Positions 21,290 through 23,254 of a DNA stretch of 23,254 bases are shown here, in pieces; within the stretch, counting starts at the first letter, position 1; every line of letters begins with the position of its first letter. The position numbers and the translations under genes are program-made. The stretch is taken from NCBI GenBank assembly GCA_017432405.1, contig JAFRJF010000049.1, positions 1 through 23,254 on the forward strand, written 5' to 3'. The notes beneath the pieces were generated by a model that saw only the letters and a list, made by a program, of their open reading frames with translations, did not search any database and was not told where the DNA came from. Source of the DNA: Clostridia bacterium (GTDB lineage: Bacteria; Bacillota_A; Clostridia; Christensenellales; Aristaeellaceae).

Positions 21290-22199
21290 GCTGCTCGTGA
21301 TGCTGCTGGTCGCGCTGCTCATGGGGATGCCCGCGCTGGCCCTGTCGCCGACGCCGTCTCCAGTGCCCGGCGACGCGCCCACAGAGGCCCAGGCGGTGGA
21401 GGCCCCGCCGGTGGACGACGCGCTGTCGCCTTCCTGGGACCCTACCATACAGCAGGCCGCCGGGGACCAGCGCCCGGGGGACGGCCAGGATGCCGTCGAC
21501 CCCGACGCCACCCTGCCGCCGGTGCCCAGCGTGGTGATGGAGCTGGTGGCCCAGCAAAAGCCACTGACCGGCGTCAAGGTCGGCATCGATCCCGGCCACC
21601 AGGCCAAGGGCAACAACCAGAAGGAGACCATCGCCCCGAACAGCAGTCAAACCAAGCCCAAGGTGTCCTCCGGCACCGCCGGCGTGTCCACCCGCATCCC
21701 CGAATACAAGACCGTGCTGGAGATCTCGCTGAAGCTGCGGGAGGCCCTGGAGGAGCAGGGCGCTGAGGTTTACATGACCCGCGAGACCCACGACGTGAAC
21801 ATCTCCAACCAGGAGCGGGCGAAGCTGATGAACGGCTACGGGGTGGACGTGGTGCTGCGCATCCACTGCGACGGCGCTGACAACCGCTCAAAGCACGGCA
21901 TCGCCGTGTATTGCAGCAGATCCAACGCCATTGCCGCCGAGAGCTATCGCGCCTGCGAGGCCATACTGCCCGCCGTTTGCGCGGCCACCGGCGCAAAGAA
22001 CAACGGCATCGTCTCCAACGACAACTATACCGGCCAGAACTGGTCCACCGTGCCCTGCCTGATGGTGGAGTGCGGCTTCGCCAGCAACCCCGAGGAGGAC
22101 GTGCTGCTCAACAGCGAGGATTACCAGTGGAAGCTGGCCGAGGGGCTGACGCAGGGCATCATTGACTATATTGCGCAGAGGGACGGGCGCGCAAATTAG
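21282..22199 (+). CDS. Secreted N-acetylmuramoyl-L-alanine amidase (Amidase_3)
   Basis: This 305-residue enzyme should cut the bond between muramic acid and the stem peptide in the wall. A signal peptide (1-20, ending PALA) is followed by a Pro/Ala/Asp-rich linker (about 21-93) and one Amidase_3 domain (about 96-300). Zinc ligands and catalytic residues fit the family: His106 (GIDPGHQ), a glutamate at 141 or 147, His195 (RIHCDGAD) and Glu263 (VECGFASNPEED). No wall-binding repeats are attached. AAGGAGGG lies eight bases before ATG 21282. The linker resembles those of spore or vegetative amidases, so either role is possible. It is the last gene of the YgiQ-TetR-amidase set. Confidence 0.93.
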   Translation: MSKLLVMLLVALLMGMPALALSPTPSPVPGDAPTEAQAVEAPPVDDALSPSWDPTIQQAAGDQRPGDGQDAVDPDATLPPVPSVVMELVAQQKPLTGVKVGIDPGHQAKGNNQKETIAPNSSQTKPKVSSGTAGVSTRIPEYKTVLEISLKLREALEEQGAEVYMTRETHDVNISNQERAKLMNGYGVDVVLRIHCDGADNRSKHGIAVYCSRSNAIAAESYRACEAILPAVCAATGAKNNGIVSNDNYTGQNWSTVPCLMVECGFASNPEEDVLLNSEDYQWKLAEGLTQGIIDYIAQRDGRAN

Positions 22200-22200
22200 G

Positions 22201-22251
22201 AATGAGGAATGGAGAATGTGGGTGCACGCCTCATTTCAGTATGTTATTTTT
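22201..22251 (+). terminator. Possible terminator of the amidase unit
   Basis: AATGAGG (22201-22207) pairs with CCTCATT (22229-22235), and a T-rich run (TTATTTTTT, 22243-22251) follows eight bases later. The loop is long, so this is weak. The left arm is also part of a GAATGA-like repetitive string (22199-22218). Confidence 0.35.
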
Positions 22252-22283
22252 TCACTATGCGGGTTATTTAACCCGACGTTTCG

Positions 22284-22312
22284 TTGACTTTTGTCACACG
22301 AACGGCTATAAT
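22284..22312 (+). promoter_or_regulatory. Sigma-A promoter for rplU-prp-rpmA
   Basis: TTGACT (22284-22289), a 17-base spacer and TATAAT (22307-22312) precede the L21 leader. A 6-bp stem (CGGGTT/AACCCG, 22260-22275) ends eight bases before the -35. Confidence 0.85.
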
Positions 22313-22318
22313 AATCCG

Positions 22319-22418
22319 GTAAGCCGCTCGAAACCGGCTTAAAATGTGTGTTCGGAAGGTTGTAAACCTACGGTTTTGAACCTCCGGCTGCTGCCAAGTT
22401 TCGGCGAGATTTTTGTAT
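22319..22418 (+). ncRNA. Ribosomal protein L21 leader
   Basis: The transcript from the promoter has a leader of about 110 bases before rplU. It opens with a TAAGCCG/CGGCTTA stem (22320-22341), then an AGGTTGTAAACCT element and a CGG-rich segment before the binding site. Position and gene order match the L21 leader of Bacillota, through which L21 is thought to repress its own operon. I identify it from context and the first stem, not a full model match. Confidence 0.65.
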
Positions 22419-22432
22419 AGGAGGTGCAACGC

Positions 22433-22744
22433 GTGTACGCAGTCATTAAGACCGGTGGCAAGCAGTACCGTGTTCAGCAGGGCGACGTTATCTTCGTAGA
22501 GAAGCTCAACGCTCAGGCGGATGAAGCGGTTACTTTCGATGAGGTTCTGCTCGTCGGTGATGCGGACCAGGCCAAGGTCGGCACGCCCGTGGTTGAGGGC
22601 GCAAAGGTCGAAGGCAAGGTGCTGGCTCAGGTGAAGGGCAAGAAGATCGTCGTCTATAAGTACAAGGCCAAGAAGAACGAGCGCAAAAAGCAGGGCCATC
22701 GTCAGCCCTACACCAAGGTTGAGATCACGGCCATCGTCGGCTGA
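22433..22744 (+). CDS. rplU: 50S ribosomal protein L21
   Basis: This 103-residue protein of the large ribosomal subunit starts [14 protein letters not shown] and ends with the RNA-binding [23 protein letters not shown]. It binds 23S rRNA. GTG 22433 is chosen because AGGAGG ends eight bases before it and gives the family's standard N-terminus; an earlier in-frame GTG at 22424 overlaps the binding site. The stop overlaps prp by one base. Expression is probably controlled by the upstream leader. Confidence 0.98.
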   Translation: MYAVIKTGGKQYRVQQGDVIFVEKLNAQADEAVTFDEVLLVGDADQAKVGTPVVEGAKVEGKVLAQVKGKKIVVYKYKAKKNERKKQGHRQPYTKVEITAIVG

Positions 22745-23097
22745 TGAAGCGCCTTGGAAACGCCGTCACCTTTTTCAGGAGGGCGGACGGCACTCTGATC
22801 GGATATCGGGCCCAGGGGCATACGGGTTATGCCGAGGCCGGCCAGGACATCGTGTGCGCCGCCGTGTCGGCGCTGACCCAGAGCACGCTCAACGGCTTGC
22901 ACAGCGTGCTGAAGGCGCCGGTCATGTTCGACATCGACGATCAGGGAGCATCTTTGGAAGCGGAATTGACGCCGGAAGCCACCGGGGAACAGGTGAAGCA
23001 GGCACAGCTGTTGCTTGTCACCCTGCTGGAAGGGCTTCAGGCCATCGAGAGGAGTTATCCTCGAAACGTTCGCATATTCTTCGAAGAACGGAGGTAA
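22744..23097 (+). CDS. prp: Ribosomal-processing cysteine protease Prp
   Basis: This 117-residue protease trims the N-terminus of ribosomal protein L27, an essential step in Bacillota. The catalytic pair is His26 in [10 protein letters not shown] and Cys38 in [10 protein letters not shown], matching the GH-x(8-12)-SxxCA-like layout of the family. It sits between rplU and rpmA as in other Bacillota, starting one base inside the rplU stop. The rpmA binding site overlaps its own last codons. Presence here agrees with the L27 extension encoded next. Confidence 0.96.
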   Translation: MKRLGNAVTFFRRADGTLIGYRAQGHTGYAEAGQDIVCAAVSALTQSTLNGLHSVLKAPVMFDIDDQGASLEAELTPEATGEQVKQAQLLLVTLLEGLQAIERSYPRNVRIFFEERR

Positions 23098-23102
23098 AGC
23101 AC

Positions 23103-23254
23103 ATGTTCATGATGAATCTTCAGCTCTTCGCTCACAAGAAGGGAATGGGCTCCTCCCGCAACGGCCGCGACAGCCATGCGCAGCGCCTCGGCGTGAAGCG
23201 CGCAGATGGCCAGTTCGTGCTCGCGGGCAACATTCTCGTTCGTCAGCGCGGAAC
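23103..23254 (+). CDS. rpmA: 50S ribosomal protein L27, N-terminal part
   Basis: Fifty codons of L27 are present before the window ends; the frame is intact. The N-terminus [14 protein letters not shown] carries the extension that Prp removes, with cleavage expected after Phe9 so that mature L27 starts AHKKG. The [18 protein letters not shown] stretch is standard and reaches the peptidyl-transferase centre in the ribosome. GGAGG lies eight bases before the start, inside prp. Confidence 0.97.
   Translation, partial: MFMMNLQLFAHKKGMGSSRNGRDSHAQRLGVKRADGQFVLAGNILVRQRG

Overview
The window is about 60% GC or higher, with short intergenic gaps, many 1-8 nt start/stop overlaps, strong GGAGG-type ribosome binding sites and sigma-A promoters spaced 17-18 bp. 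It carries a ribosomal protein L21 leader followed by rplU-prp-rpmA with a cleavable L27 N-terminus, the pair pth-mfd, and DUF4317, DUF4418 and a 'GGNGT' type phosphofructokinase. Together these point to a high-GC member of Bacillota, class Clostridia, probably a gut lineage of the Christensenellales/Oscillospirales kind. The class is well supported; the finer placement is a guess.

Layout. (1) 1-181: a modular intergenic repeat (copy A). (2) 182-2446: three coupled genes for an uncharacterised transporter (DUF4418 membrane protein, FtsX/MacB-type permease, ABC ATPase), ended by a long palindrome. (3) 2547-3953, minus: an unrecognised secreted protein, divergent from (4) 4221-8184: polyphosphate kinase, a DUF308 membrane protein and DUF4317, again ended by a long palindrome. 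(5) 8264-9703: a MurP-like PTS EIIBC without catabolic neighbours. (6) 9742-11517, minus: vapB-vapC followed closely by a radical SAM gene of unknown function. (7) 11751-12824, minus: phosphofructokinase, divergent from (8) 13034-17299: pth and mfd. (9) 17300-17608: repeat copy B holding a perfect 43-nt palindrome. (10) 17609-18563: HD phosphohydrolase and GNAT acetyltransferase, then another palindrome. (11) 18624-22199: YgiQ-type radical SAM, TetR regulator and secreted amidase, all overlapping. (12) 22284 to the end: rplU promoter, L21 leader, rplU, prp and the start of rpmA.

Most genes are housekeeping or widely conserved. The least ordinary items are the modular repeat seen twice in opposite orientation, the set of long sequence-unrelated palindromes that begin at or just after stop codons and lack U-tracts, the tandem-repeat insertion inside polyphosphate kinase, the toxin-antitoxin/radical SAM arrangement, and the cysteine-bearing DUF4418 transporter. 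I saw no CRISPR array, tRNA, rRNA, transposase or phage gene. No convincing wholly new multi-gene system is visible; the DUF4418-permease-ATPase unit and the vapBC-radical SAM unit are the nearest candidates.
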